Made by a program: the position numbers and the translations under genes
The notes under the pieces: model-generated
What the model saw: the letters and a program-made list of their open reading frames with translations, nothing else
What the model was told of the DNA's origin: nothing
The model's database searches: none
Shown here: positions 8,174-15,268 of the stretch, in pieces
How positions within the stretch are numbered: position 1 is the first letter of the stretch
Layout: the number at the start of each line of letters is the position of its first letter
NCBI GenBank assembly: GCA_024743015.1
Contig: JANSXJ010000034.1
Coordinates: 1-17,232 of the forward strand
Direction: 5' to 3'
Length of the DNA stretch: 17,232 nucleotides
Source: Hyphomonas sp.
GTDB lineage: Bacteria; Pseudomonadota; Alphaproteobacteria; Caulobacterales; Hyphomonadaceae

Positions 8174-10756
8174 ATGAAGGTTCGCACTGCAAGCCTATTG
8201 GGACTGGCCGCCTTGGTGTCCCTGTCGTGCAGCGGACCTGCTCCTTCTTCGGTCAACTCCCCTAACGAAGCCGCGCTGTTCGACGAGATCGAAGTCAGCG
8301 AATTTCGAGCGTTGGAGATCGACAGGTTCCGGGGCTTGATTCGGCACATGGAGCAGGTCCATCGCGACTGCGCCCCATGGATAGAGCATTGTGACTTTGT
8401 CGCTCCGGTCAATGCAAAGGTCGCTTTACGCGGTGAAGCACCGTTTCAGGCGCAAATCACGCCTCCGGAAAATTACCAGACAGAAGAGCTCGGACAGGTC
8501 GCATCGTCAGACTGGCAGGAGCGCCATTTTTGCGGCGGTAGTCTGATTGCGCCTGGTTGGGTGATCACCGCGGCGCACTGCGTTGATGAGGGCATGGTGG
8601 AAGCTGGCTTTCAAGTCCGCCTGGGGATGAGCAATCTACAAAGAAATGATGGCCGAACCTTCCCGATTGATCGCGTGATTTGTTATTCGAATGAAGATTG
8701 CCGCCCAGACGCCGCTGGCATCATTTACGAGCACGATATCGCCTTGTTGCATTTTGAGAGCTCGCCCGAAGACTTCAAAGAGCCTCTGCCACCAGCCTAC
8801 TACGAAAATGTTGGTGTGGAGGCCATCGAACTCACCGCGGATGAGACGGTTCTCAATACGTGGAGCGAAGATGGCACGGTGCGCGGATGGAATATCGCCA
8901 ACGGCGCTGAAATAGAGCGAGCGCAGAAATCTCTCATGGATCTTGGCCGCGGATATCGCGAACGATTTTTGTCTCAAGGATATATGGCGGGATATGCGCT
9001 CCAAACGGCACAGCGAATGCCGCGTATCTATAACCGCCCTGCGTTCAGTTCCATGCAAACCACTGACCGGATGATCCGCGGTCGGCCCAGCGTTTTTCAT
9101 CGCCACTCTATACAAGACAGAACCGCCTTTTACTTCGATAGCGGGCGTCGCATTTTGCGGTTTCGAAATGATTGGACAAACAATTTTTCTGAGATCGAAC
9201 TCGAAACCTTTTCAGCCGAAAACTCGTTGAATCTTGCGCGTCGCGGGATGCTAAATTTCAAACAACTCGAACTATCACCGGATGAGAGTTTCCTCATGAG
9301 CCTGGGACGGGCGTTCTCACCGGAAACCAATATGATCCAGCATGAATTGATCAGCTGGAACACGTCCAATCTCGATGAAAACTGGGTGCAGCAGACGATT
9401 GAGCCCGCCCGCAAGAATCGATTCACCCAGGGACCAGCAGGCATCAAGGTGCTCGGCATATACCCACAAGGTGTGCTTGTCAGCATGGATGGAGAATTGT
9501 CATTGCTCGATGCGAAAAGCGGCAGCGAGCTTGCCCGCGTGGCGCATCCCATGGATTTTCCCTGGCTCACCGAGGAGCGACGCTATCAGTTGGCCGCAGA
9601 GGGGCAACCGGTTCCAGATACGATTGACGAGACCCCGGTCCACAACTTTGTATTCGACGCACGGATTGAGAAGCGCGACGATCGCGACAAGCTGTTAAGC
9701 CTGACCCGCCGGTTTGCGGAATCGGATATCTGGATCTGGGACCTCGAAACCGGCGAGCTGGAAACGCGGATTTCGCAACCAGACGAGCTATGGAGCGAGT
9801 ATGTTGAAGGTGCCAAATTCATCCAGGACGGAGCCCGGCTGTTTACCTGGACGAATTACGGCAAGATGCGTGTCTGGGATGTTGAGAGCGGTGCAATCGT
9901 CTCGGAAATGTCTCAAGAGCTCGCTTTGATCAAAGGAACCTTCATGCAGGACGAGCAATCGATTCTGGTACAAGATACTGCCGGGGCAACTGTTTGGAAT
10001 CTTGAAAATGGTCGACAGATCGCCCGCATTGACCATCTCAATTTCGTGCGAGATGCCCTGGTGTCTGAGGATGAGTCTAAAATCCTGACTTGGAGCGAAG
10101 ACGGAACGGCGCGTGTGTGGCGGACCGCATCAGGAGAAGAGATACGCCGGGTCTATCACGATGGTTGGGTGAATGGCGCCGCCTTCATGAGTGCCGATGA
10201 GCGAGTCTTGACCTGGAGCGACGATGGCACAGCGCGGATCACTGAGCTGGCGACGGGAGACGTCGACATGATCTTTGACGTTGCCAAAGCCCCACCTGGT
10301 TCGCCGCTGACATTGCCCGTTCAAGATCGGCCCGTTGAACCGATTGCTGTGTCTTACCTCAACGTTGCAGCCCACACGCATGACCTGTTTCCTGGCGATC
10401 AGGTCACGGTGTATGGCTGGGGCAAGACGGAACAGGTCGTTGGTGAAGATCCATATGCCAGCCTGCTTAGCGTAACGTTGACCGTGCTCGACAATGCAAG
10501 CTGCAGTGAACTGGATGGAATGGGTCCAACATCAAACGGCGTATCGCGGGTGCATGATAATGTGTTTTGCGCGCAGGATGACCTGCAAAAGACCTGTCGC
10601 GGAGACAGCGGCGGCCCAGTGATTCACGATGGTCGATTGGTTGGAATTGTCAGTTGGGGCAAGAAACAGTGCACTGCGGACGGCAAACCGGGTGTATATA
10701 CGCGCGTGCAGAATTATTCCGACTGGATCAGACAGCACATTCTGTCAGACTTCTAG
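8174..10756 (+). CDS. Exported trypsin-like serine protease interrupted by a WD40-like insertion
   Basis: 860 residues. Residues 1-20 form an export signal (MKVRT, hydrophobic core, then SLSC); Cys19 could be lipidated but the lipobox is non-canonical. The first half of a chymotrypsin-fold protease (about 83-203) carries catalytic His135 (TAAHC) and Asp188 (HDIALLHF). Residues about 205-716 are a WD40-like insertion. The protease then resumes (VEPIAV, VTVYGWGKTE) with catalytic Ser812 in CRGDSGGP and ends with the typical GVYTRVQNYSDWI. Cysteine pairs expected in the fold are present: C120/C136, C777/C799, C808/C833. All triad residues are intact, so activity outside the cytoplasm is expected. 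The residue equivalent to trypsin Asp189 is Lys806, so cleavage after Lys/Arg is not expected. The zymogen activation site is unclear. The gene stands alone on the plus strand, and its substrate and role are unknown. Confidence 0.88.
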   Translation: MKVRTASLLGLAALVSLSCSGPAPSSVNSPNEAALFDEIEVSEFRALEIDRFRGLIRHMEQVHRDCAPWIEHCDFVAPVNAKVALRGEAPFQAQITPPENYQTEELGQVASSDWQERHFCGGSLIAPGWVITAAHCVDEGMVEAGFQVRLGMSNLQRNDGRTFPIDRVICYSNEDCRPDAAGIIYEHDIALLHFESSPEDFKEPLPPAYYENVGVEAIELTADETVLNTWSEDGTVRGWNIANGAEIERAQKSLMDLGRGYRERFLSQGYMAGYALQTAQRMPRIYNRPAFSSMQTTDRMIRGRPSVFHRHSIQDRTAFYFDSGRRILRFRNDWTNNFSEIELETFSAENSLNLARRGMLNFKQLELSPDESFLMSLGRAFSPETNMIQHELISWNTSNLDENWVQQTIEPARKNRFTQGPAGIKVLGIYPQGVLVSMDGELSLLDAKSGSELARVAHPMDFPWLTEERRYQLAAEGQPVPDTIDETPVHNFVFDARIEKRDDRDKLLSLTRRFAESDIWIWDLETGELETRISQPDELWSEYVEGAKFIQDGARLFTWTNYGKMRVWDVESGAIVSEMSQELALIKGTFMQDEQSILVQDTAGATVWNLENGRQIARIDHLNFVRDALVSEDESKILTWSEDGTARVWRTASGEEIRRVYHDGWVNGAAFMSADERVLTWSDDGTARITELATGDVDMIFDVAKAPPGSPLTLPVQDRPVEPIAVSYLNVAAHTHDLFPGDQVTVYGWGKTEQVVGEDPYASLLSVTLTVLDNASCSELDGMGPTSNGVSRVHDNVFCAQDDLQKTCRGDSGGPVIHDGRLVGIVSWGKKQCTADGKPGVYTRVQNYSDWIRQHILSDF
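8861..8892 (+). repeat. WD40 coding repeat, copy 1 (first blade)
   Basis: Begins tggagcgaaga, identical over 11 nt with the copy at 10091, and encodes WSEDGTVRGWN. A third related copy is at 10214. It lies about 1.2 kb from the other two copies. Confidence 0.6.
10091..10122 (+). repeat. WD40 coding repeat, copy 2
   Basis: Encodes WSEDGTARVWR. It shares its first 11 nt with copy 1, and its codons for the DGT core are close to copy 3, which starts 123 nt later, a spacing of 41 codons that is about one blade. Confidence 0.6.
10214..10245 (+). repeat. WD40 coding repeat, copy 3 (last blade)
   Basis: Encodes WSDDGTARITE, the last clear blade before the sequence returns to the protease fold. The strand after the DGT core has lost the usual Trp (ITE instead of VWR). 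Confidence 0.55.
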
Positions 10757-10778
10757 CCGACCGAATTTTCGGCCGGCT
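10755..10778. terminator. Stem-loop between the convergent protease and lipoprotein genes
   Basis: AGCCGACCG pairs with CGGCCGGCT (one A-C mismatch) around an A/T loop. It begins at the protease stop codon and lies 15 nt from the lipoprotein stop. The position suits a shared bidirectional terminator, but neither side is followed by a clear T-run, so an intrinsic terminator is only possible. Confidence 0.4.
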
Positions 10779-10792
10779 AAGCGTGTCGGGAA

Positions 10793-10960
10793 TCAGCGGC
10801 CCGGGCCGCGACTCTTGCCTTGCTCTTCATCCTCAGAGTCCTGAGATTCAGCAGCCGCACCGTCTTCCGATGCTTCAGTGGCTGGTTCATCCGCCGCTGG
10901 CGAACATGCTGTTGCGAACGCCGCCAGGCCAAGAACCAATGCTATGTCTCTGATTTTCAT
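10793..10960 (-). CDS. Small acidic lipoprotein, 55 residues
   Basis: The protein starts MKIRDIALVLGLAAFATACS, a short lipoprotein signal with a plausible lipobox (ATAC) and Cys19 as the lipidated residue. The mature part is about 37 residues, very acidic and Ala-rich (DEPATEASEDG, ESQDSEDEEQ), and ends basic and glycine-rich (GKSRGPGR). A GGAG ribosome site lies 5 nt before the ATG. It begins 27 nt after the stop of the TIR gene on the same strand, so the two are probably one transcript. No family is recognised; tiny lipoproteins with disordered acidic tails are common in this group of bacteria and often unannotated. A role together with the TIR protein's outer part is only inference. A longer frame on the plus strand covers part of the same DNA but has no ribosome site or protein character. 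Confidence 0.75.
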   Translation of the reverse strand: MKIRDIALVLGLAAFATACSPAADEPATEASEDGAAAESQDSEDEEQGKSRGPGR

Positions 10961-10987
10961 AATTTCTCCCCGTCTCTCTTTTATTAA

Positions 10988-12937
10988 CTATGTGAAACCA
11001 AGCGTGTTTTGCAAGACAATAAAATCTGGATGCGAGCGAATGGGGTCCAGGAATGGATCCGTTCCTAGATAAGTCAATCCAGCATCGCCCTTCTCAAGCG
11101 CGGCCTTTAGCGTGGTTATGGCTAGCTCAGTATCTCCGCGCTGGGCCATGACTTGCGCCTGCTGATAAAGTCCGTTGTCGCCATAAGTCTCGATGAGCTC
11201 GGTCATCGCGGCCTGAGACTGTTGGTCATTGCCAAGCTTTTGATGAACGATGGCCAGGCATGTGGCCTTCACCAGACCATGCGATTCTTCATGGCAGGCC
11301 CTCAAAGCGAGATCTGCTTGGCCAAGCTCGAGGTGAGCAAAGGCGCTCCAGGCATGCGCGTCGCTAAGCCCATCAGACAATTCCAGGGCCCGTTCGTACG
11401 CCTGAAGGGCCTGGTCATATCTGCCAGCGGCATAGTGAACGTTACCGACGCTTCGATGAATCGTTGGATTGAGCGGATCCAGCATGGCTGCAAGCTCAAT
11501 TGCGCGGCGCGCATCGGCTGCCCGACCCGTCAGGGCTGCATATTCTGCGTACCTTGCTTGAATGATCGCTGAGCCGAGGCCGAGTTCGAGAGAACGCTCA
11601 TAGGCCGGACGGGCTTCAGCGATGTTCAGCTGCGTTTCAAACAGAGCCAGCGCCAGAACTGAGTGCGCTTCATCCAGATCGGGACCCAGTTCAATGGCCC
11701 GTCTGGCCGCCTCCATTGCCTGGTCATAGTAAAGATTTGCGCGCTCGCGGCTTTCGCTGGTGTTACCCAGCACGGTCAACGTTGCGGATCGCGCCGCATG
11801 TGCGGCCGCAAATCCTGGGTCGAGGGCAATCGCATTATCGAACCGTTCCAGCGCAAGCAGGTCCGTCTCAGCCGCCGTGGAATTTCTGTAAATGGTCCAG
11901 CCCCGCAGATAGGAATCGAACGCGGCGGCATTGGTCGCTGCGCCTATCTGCGCTTGCCCTTGCGCCGTGGAAACGCCCAATGCCAGTTCCGCAGAAATCG
12001 CCTCGGTAATCGTGCGCTGCACTTCCAGCAGTTCGTCGATCGGCTGACTGAACGATCCAGACCAGAGCGTGTGTCCCGTGACACTCTCAATCAGACTGGA
12101 GACAACATCGATGCGTCCCTCAATCACTTGAACCGCCCCTTCAACGACAAACGCCACTCCGAGTTCTCGAGCGATCGCGTCGGGAGTGAGCTGTCGCTGT
12201 TTGACGTTTTCAGAGGAGGATCGCGCCATCACGCGAAGGCCTGAATTTCGGGCAAGCGTGTTGCGTAACTCGTTCGCTATTCCAGTCGACAAATAATCCT
12301 GATCCGGGTCACGACTATCATTCTCGAACGGCAAAACCGCGATGCTTCCCTCCGCAATCTTTGTCGATTTGGATTTCCAGGGAGCCCACAACGCGGTTGC
12401 GGACGCTACGCCCAAACCTCCAACCGCTCCAAACAGTAGCAACCTACGACGCGACAGCTGGTGGGTGAACCGTTCCTGTAGCAAATCAGGAACGTCATCA
12501 ACGCGCGCAGCTGATGCTTCTACAGACCGAATGACGTTCTGAATCGAAGGCTCATCTTTGGAACCATCCCATCGAGACAGGTCAATCACCTGGAATTGTC
12601 GAAACCCCAGCGGCGGCTCAGTCTGATCGAGCGATATCGGGACCAGACATTTATTATCCCGCCCATGCATCGCCTCATCTTGCACCCAGTGCGATTGCAC
12701 CGACGTCTCCGACCACAAAACAACGACCGCGTCCGCGTCTTGCAAAGCACTTTGGGTCTTATCGATATATTTTGCCCCGCCCGCCAACATGCCGTCCCAC
12801 CAAACATCAAGTCCGGCCTGCTCGAGGGCTCGAATGATCGGCTCAGCGCGCGCTCTGTCCGTTCGCGAATAGCTGAAGAAGACTTTCAGGATTGGAGATC
12901 CGGTCTCGTCATTGAAACTGTCAGCCGCCAATCTCAT
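10988..12937 (-). CDS. TIR-domain / transmembrane / TolB-like / TPR protein
   Basis: 649 residues from the chosen start. Residues about 17-135 are a TIR domain: first strand VFFSYSRTD (19-27), VWWDGMLAGG in the BB-loop region, and WVQDE with Glu88 where catalytic TIRs keep the Glu needed for NAD+ cleavage. Arginines 163-165 precede one membrane helix (about 166-186), so the TIR part should face the cytoplasm and the rest the periplasm. Residues about 197-323 (SIAVLPFENDS, LSTGIANELRNTL, FVVEGAVQ, LWSGSFSQPI) match the TolB-N-like domain often found before TPRs in adenylate cyclase-type and TIR proteins. Residues about 338-649 are TPR repeats. It is probably a signalling or scaffold protein, possibly an NADase; no known pathway is recognised. 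The frame is open to 13288, but that start would overlap otsA by 159 nt; the ATG at 12935-12937 has AGGAG 3 nt upstream and begins just before the TIR domain. The small lipoprotein follows. Confidence 0.85.
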   Translation of the reverse strand: MRLAADSFNDETGSPILKVFFSYSRTDRARAEPIIRALEQAGLDVWWDGMLAGGAKYIDKTQSALQDADAVVVLWSETSVQSHWVQDEAMHGRDNKCLVPISLDQTEPPLGFRQFQVIDLSRWDGSKDEPSIQNVIRSVEASAARVDDVPDLLQERFTHQLSRRRLLLFGAVGGLGVASATALWAPWKSKSTKIAEGSIAVLPFENDSRDPDQDYLSTGIANELRNTLARNSGLRVMARSSSENVKQRQLTPDAIARELGVAFVVEGAVQVIEGRIDVVSSLIESVTGHTLWSGSFSQPIDELLEVQRTITEAISAELALGVSTAQGQAQIGAATNAAAFDSYLRGWTIYRNSTAAETDLLALERFDNAIALDPGFAAAHAARSATLTVLGNTSESRERANLYYDQAMEAARRAIELGPDLDEAHSVLALALFETQLNIAEARPAYERSLELGLGSAIIQARYAEYAALTGRAADARRAIELAAMLDPLNPTIHRSVGNVHYAAGRYDQALQAYERALELSDGLSDAHAWSAFAHLELGQADLALRACHEESHGLVKATCLAIVHQKLGNDQQSQAAMTELIETYGDNGLYQQAQVMAQRGDTELAITTLKAALEKGDAGLTYLGTDPFLDPIRSHPDFIVLQNTLGFT

Positions 12938-13056
12938 CGTCTCCTGAGCTTTCAATGCGTTGAATATAACGACAAATCTGGCTTTGTCATTTGGCAACCG
13001 ACATGCGTTTTCGCTTTTCGAATGACCGAATCTTGTGCGGCCGGGGCAAAACGGCA

Positions 13057-13086
13057 GGCAGTTGGCACCCCGGCACATAAACTGCC
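13057..13086. promoter_or_regulatory. Inverted repeat in the TIR gene / otsA divergent promoter region
   Basis: Perfect 7-nt arms GGCAGTT (13057-13063) and AACTGCC (13080-13086), 16 nt apart, with a GGCAC direct repeat between them. It lies 44 nt before the otsA start in the 192-nt region shared by two divergent genes. It is a candidate operator. I found no EcfG-type (GGAAC...GTT) stress promoter here, although otsAB genes of alphaproteobacteria often have one. Confidence 0.3.
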
Positions 13087-13129
13087 GAGTTACGCTGTAT
13101 TTACGTGGCCAGACAGGTATAAGCGATGA

Positions 13130-14506
13130 ATGGGCAGGCTGATCGCAATTTCCAATCGAACGGCTGCCGACCCGAGTGCTCGGGCCGGTGGCCTCGCAGT
13201 CGCGGTCTGGGAGTCTTTGAAATCGTCCGGCGGCGTTTGGTTCGGTTGGTCCGGTGATATCGCCGAGAGGCAATCTCGAACGGTTCAAAGTCTGAAGGAT
13301 GACGGCGTCGAATTCGTCCTGACCGACTTAACCGATCGCGAGCATGATCAGTACTATCTCCAATATGCAAACTCGGTGCTCTGGCCGGTGTTTCACTACC
13401 GCCTGGACTTGGCAACGTTCAATTCGGATGCCTTTCAAGTCTATGCCGCGGTAAACCAGCGCATCGCCAACATTGTCACGGAACGCCTGCGAGATGGCGA
13501 TACAGTCTGGGTGCACGACTATCATTTTCTGTTGATGGGCGACAGCATGCGCCGGGCTGGCTGGGATGGGCCGATCGGTTTTTTCCTGCATATTCCGTTC
13601 CCGCCGCCAGAAGTGTTCAGAGCCCTGCCCGAGCACCAGTGGATCGCGCGCGCCATGTGCAGCTATTCCGTTATCGGGCTCCAATCCGAACAAGACAGAT
13701 CAAATTTCGCCCGATACCTGATCGAAGACTGCAAAGCAGTGGACCGCGGAGACGGAGTGTACGAAGCTTTCAACACAACGATCAAGATTGAAGCTTACCC
13801 GATCGGGATTGATGCGCAGAGCTTCGCTGAAGCGGCAAAAACCGAAAAGGCCAAGGAGGCTTCAGATCGAATTGGACGCTTTCTCGGCGGGCGCAACCTC
13901 GTTATCGGCGTCGACCGGATGGATTATTCCAAAGGGCTACCCGAGCGCTTCGAAGCGGTTGGGCAAATGTTCGACGACTATCCCGAAACCCGTGGATCGG
14001 TTTCGGTAACTCAGATCGCGCCGCCATCGCGCAGCAAAGTTGATGAGTATCGTGAACTCCGCCGGACGCTGGATGGGCTCGCTGGGCGTATTAATGGTGA
14101 CTATGGCGACCTCGACTGGATCCCGCTGCGATACCTCGCACGTTCATATGACCGCGAAGAGCTTGCCGGACTGTTCCGGATTGCCCGGGTCGGGTTGGTG
14201 ACCCCGCTCAGAGATGGCATGAACCTGGTCTGCAAGGAATTCGTTATGGCTCAGGACGAAGCCGATCCCGGCGTCTTGATCCTGTCAGAATTTGCAGGAG
14301 CCGCGGAGCAGCTAAAAGACGCCCTCCTGGTCAATCCGCATGACACGCGCAAACTAGCCGAAGTGATCCACCACGCCCTCACCATGCCGTTGGAAGAGCG
14401 CGTCGAGCGTTGGAAATCCCTGCAGAAAACCGTGGTTGAGCAAGACATCGCCTGGTGGCGAAAGAAATTCCTCAAAGACCTGACCGCACTCCAAGATACT
14501 CGATAG
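13130..14506 (+). CDS. otsA: Trehalose-6-phosphate synthase (GT20)
   Basis: 458 residues, the usual bacterial length. It transfers glucose from UDP-glucose to glucose-6-phosphate to form trehalose-6-phosphate in the cytoplasm. Residues known from E. coli OtsA fall at nearly the same numbers: Arg10 (SNR), AGGLAVAV at 19-26, Trp40 (WFGWSG), Tyr76, Trp85, Asp130 (VHDYHFLL), His154 (LHIPFPPP), Arg263 and Lys268 (VDRMDYSKGLPERF), Asp362 and Glu370 (LRDGMNLVCKEF). No active-site residue is missing. An out-of-frame ATG lies 4 nt before the start; the N-terminus MGRLIAISNR aligns directly with the family, so the start is well placed even though the ribosome site is weak. It is first in a three-gene trehalose operon and divergent from the TIR gene. 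Confidence 0.95.
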   Translation: MGRLIAISNRTAADPSARAGGLAVAVWESLKSSGGVWFGWSGDIAERQSRTVQSLKDDGVEFVLTDLTDREHDQYYLQYANSVLWPVFHYRLDLATFNSDAFQVYAAVNQRIANIVTERLRDGDTVWVHDYHFLLMGDSMRRAGWDGPIGFFLHIPFPPPEVFRALPEHQWIARAMCSYSVIGLQSEQDRSNFARYLIEDCKAVDRGDGVYEAFNTTIKIEAYPIGIDAQSFAEAAKTEKAKEASDRIGRFLGGRNLVIGVDRMDYSKGLPERFEAVGQMFDDYPETRGSVSVTQIAPPSRSKVDEYRELRRTLDGLAGRINGDYGDLDWIPLRYLARSYDREELAGLFRIARVGLVTPLRDGMNLVCKEFVMAQDEADPGVLILSEFAGAAEQLKDALLVNPHDTRKLAEVIHHALTMPLEERVERWKSLQKTVVEQDIAWWRKKFLKDLTALQDTR

Positions 14507-14518
14507 CAACTGAAATCC

Positions 14519-15268
14519 ATGACGGATCGTTTCCTCAGCAAAAATGAAATCGAACCGGAATTGACGACACGTCATGCGTTGTTTCTGGATTTTGACGGAA
14601 CGCTGGCCCCTCTGCAGGATGATCCTGACACGGTGTCCTTACCTGCGGGCGGGGCCGATCAACTCCGCGCCTTAGCGCATATTCTTGGCGGTGCGCTTGT
14701 GCTCATAAGCGGGCGCGCCATTCAGGACCTATCGGCGCGAACGCCAAACGATCTCTGGCGCGCCGGGGGGCACGGCCGGGATGTTTGTCGTCCTGGCGAG
14801 TCACCGCCCCCCTGCGCCGATGACGCGCCAAGCGACCTTCGCGCAGCGGTGAGCCGCGTGGTGCAGCAGCATCAAGGGTCCCGCATTGAAAACAAAGGTC
14901 GCGTGATCGCTGTACACTATCGCCAGAACCCATCCGTGGGCCCTTCGCTGGCTGCGTCTCTCTCGAAGCTTTCAGACGAAACCGAAGGCTACGCTTTTCA
15001 GCATGGAAAGATGGTGATCGAGCTTAAACCCCGCGATGCCAATAAGGGGTTGGCTTTGGAAAGCATTATGACCCAGGCCCCTTTTGAGGGGCGTCTGCCA
15101 ATCATGGTCGGAGACGACACCACGGACGAAGATGCCATGGAAGCAGCGCAGAAACTGGGCGGTCTTGGGATAAAGGTTGGCGCAGGTGAAACTTGCGCGC
15201 GGTATCGATTCGACGACACAGACTCCGTTTGGGACTGGCTAAAAGGGCAACTGAATGAGCACGCTTGA
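14519..15268 (+). CDS. otsB: Trehalose-6-phosphate phosphatase (HAD superfamily)
   Basis: 249 residues. It removes phosphate from trehalose-6-phosphate to release trehalose. HAD motifs are complete: nucleophile Asp24 and acid/base Asp26 in LFLDFDGTLAPL, SGR at 64-66, Lys176 in DANKGLAL, and the metal-binding VGDDTTDEDAM around Asp199, Asp200 and Asp203. The family substrate motif appears as AGGHGRD (82-88), where AGLHG is more usual. The gene starts 12 nt after otsA without a strong ribosome site, suggesting translation coupled to otsA, and its last 14 nt overlap the GH15 gene. Confidence 0.94.
   Translation: MTDRFLSKNEIEPELTTRHALFLDFDGTLAPLQDDPDTVSLPAGGADQLRALAHILGGALVLISGRAIQDLSARTPNDLWRAGGHGRDVCRPGESPPPCADDAPSDLRAAVSRVVQQHQGSRIENKGRVIAVHYRQNPSVGPSLAASLSKLSDETEGYAFQHGKMVIELKPRDANKGLALESIMTQAPFEGRLPIMVGDDTTDEDAMEAAQKLGGLGIKVGAGETCARYRFDDTDSVWDWLKGQLNEHA

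Larger units (their letters stand above)
8786..10321 (+). other. WD40-like propeller insertion inside the protease domain
   Basis: This codes for residues about 205-716 of the protease. Blade-like units recur, with a Trp/Asp-Gly core and a following 'A.G.E..R' turn: residues 227-248 (TWSEDGTVRGWNIANGAEIE), 434-456, 517-533 (DIWIWDLETGELE), 556-577 (MRVWDVESGAIVSE), 597-618 (ATVWNLENGRQIAR), 637-659 (TWSEDGTARVWRTASGEEI) and 678-699. Residues about 250-430 are more diverged, so the total blade number is uncertain (seven or more). First and last recognisable units sit at the two junctions, as expected if the ends meet in one closed propeller. Confidence 0.75.

Noticed and set aside
10654..10953. 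99-residue plus-strand frame over the protease end and the small lipoprotein
   Set aside because: It overlaps a conserved protease end and a minus-strand gene with better translation signals.
13060..13080. TTGGCAC resembling a sigma-54 -24 element before otsA
   Set aside because: The matching -12 element (TTGC) is absent at the proper spacing.
12938..13288. N-terminal extension of the TIR protein by 117 residues
   Set aside because: It would overlap the start of otsA on the other strand, has no protein-like character, and a ribosome site exists at the start just before the TIR domain.
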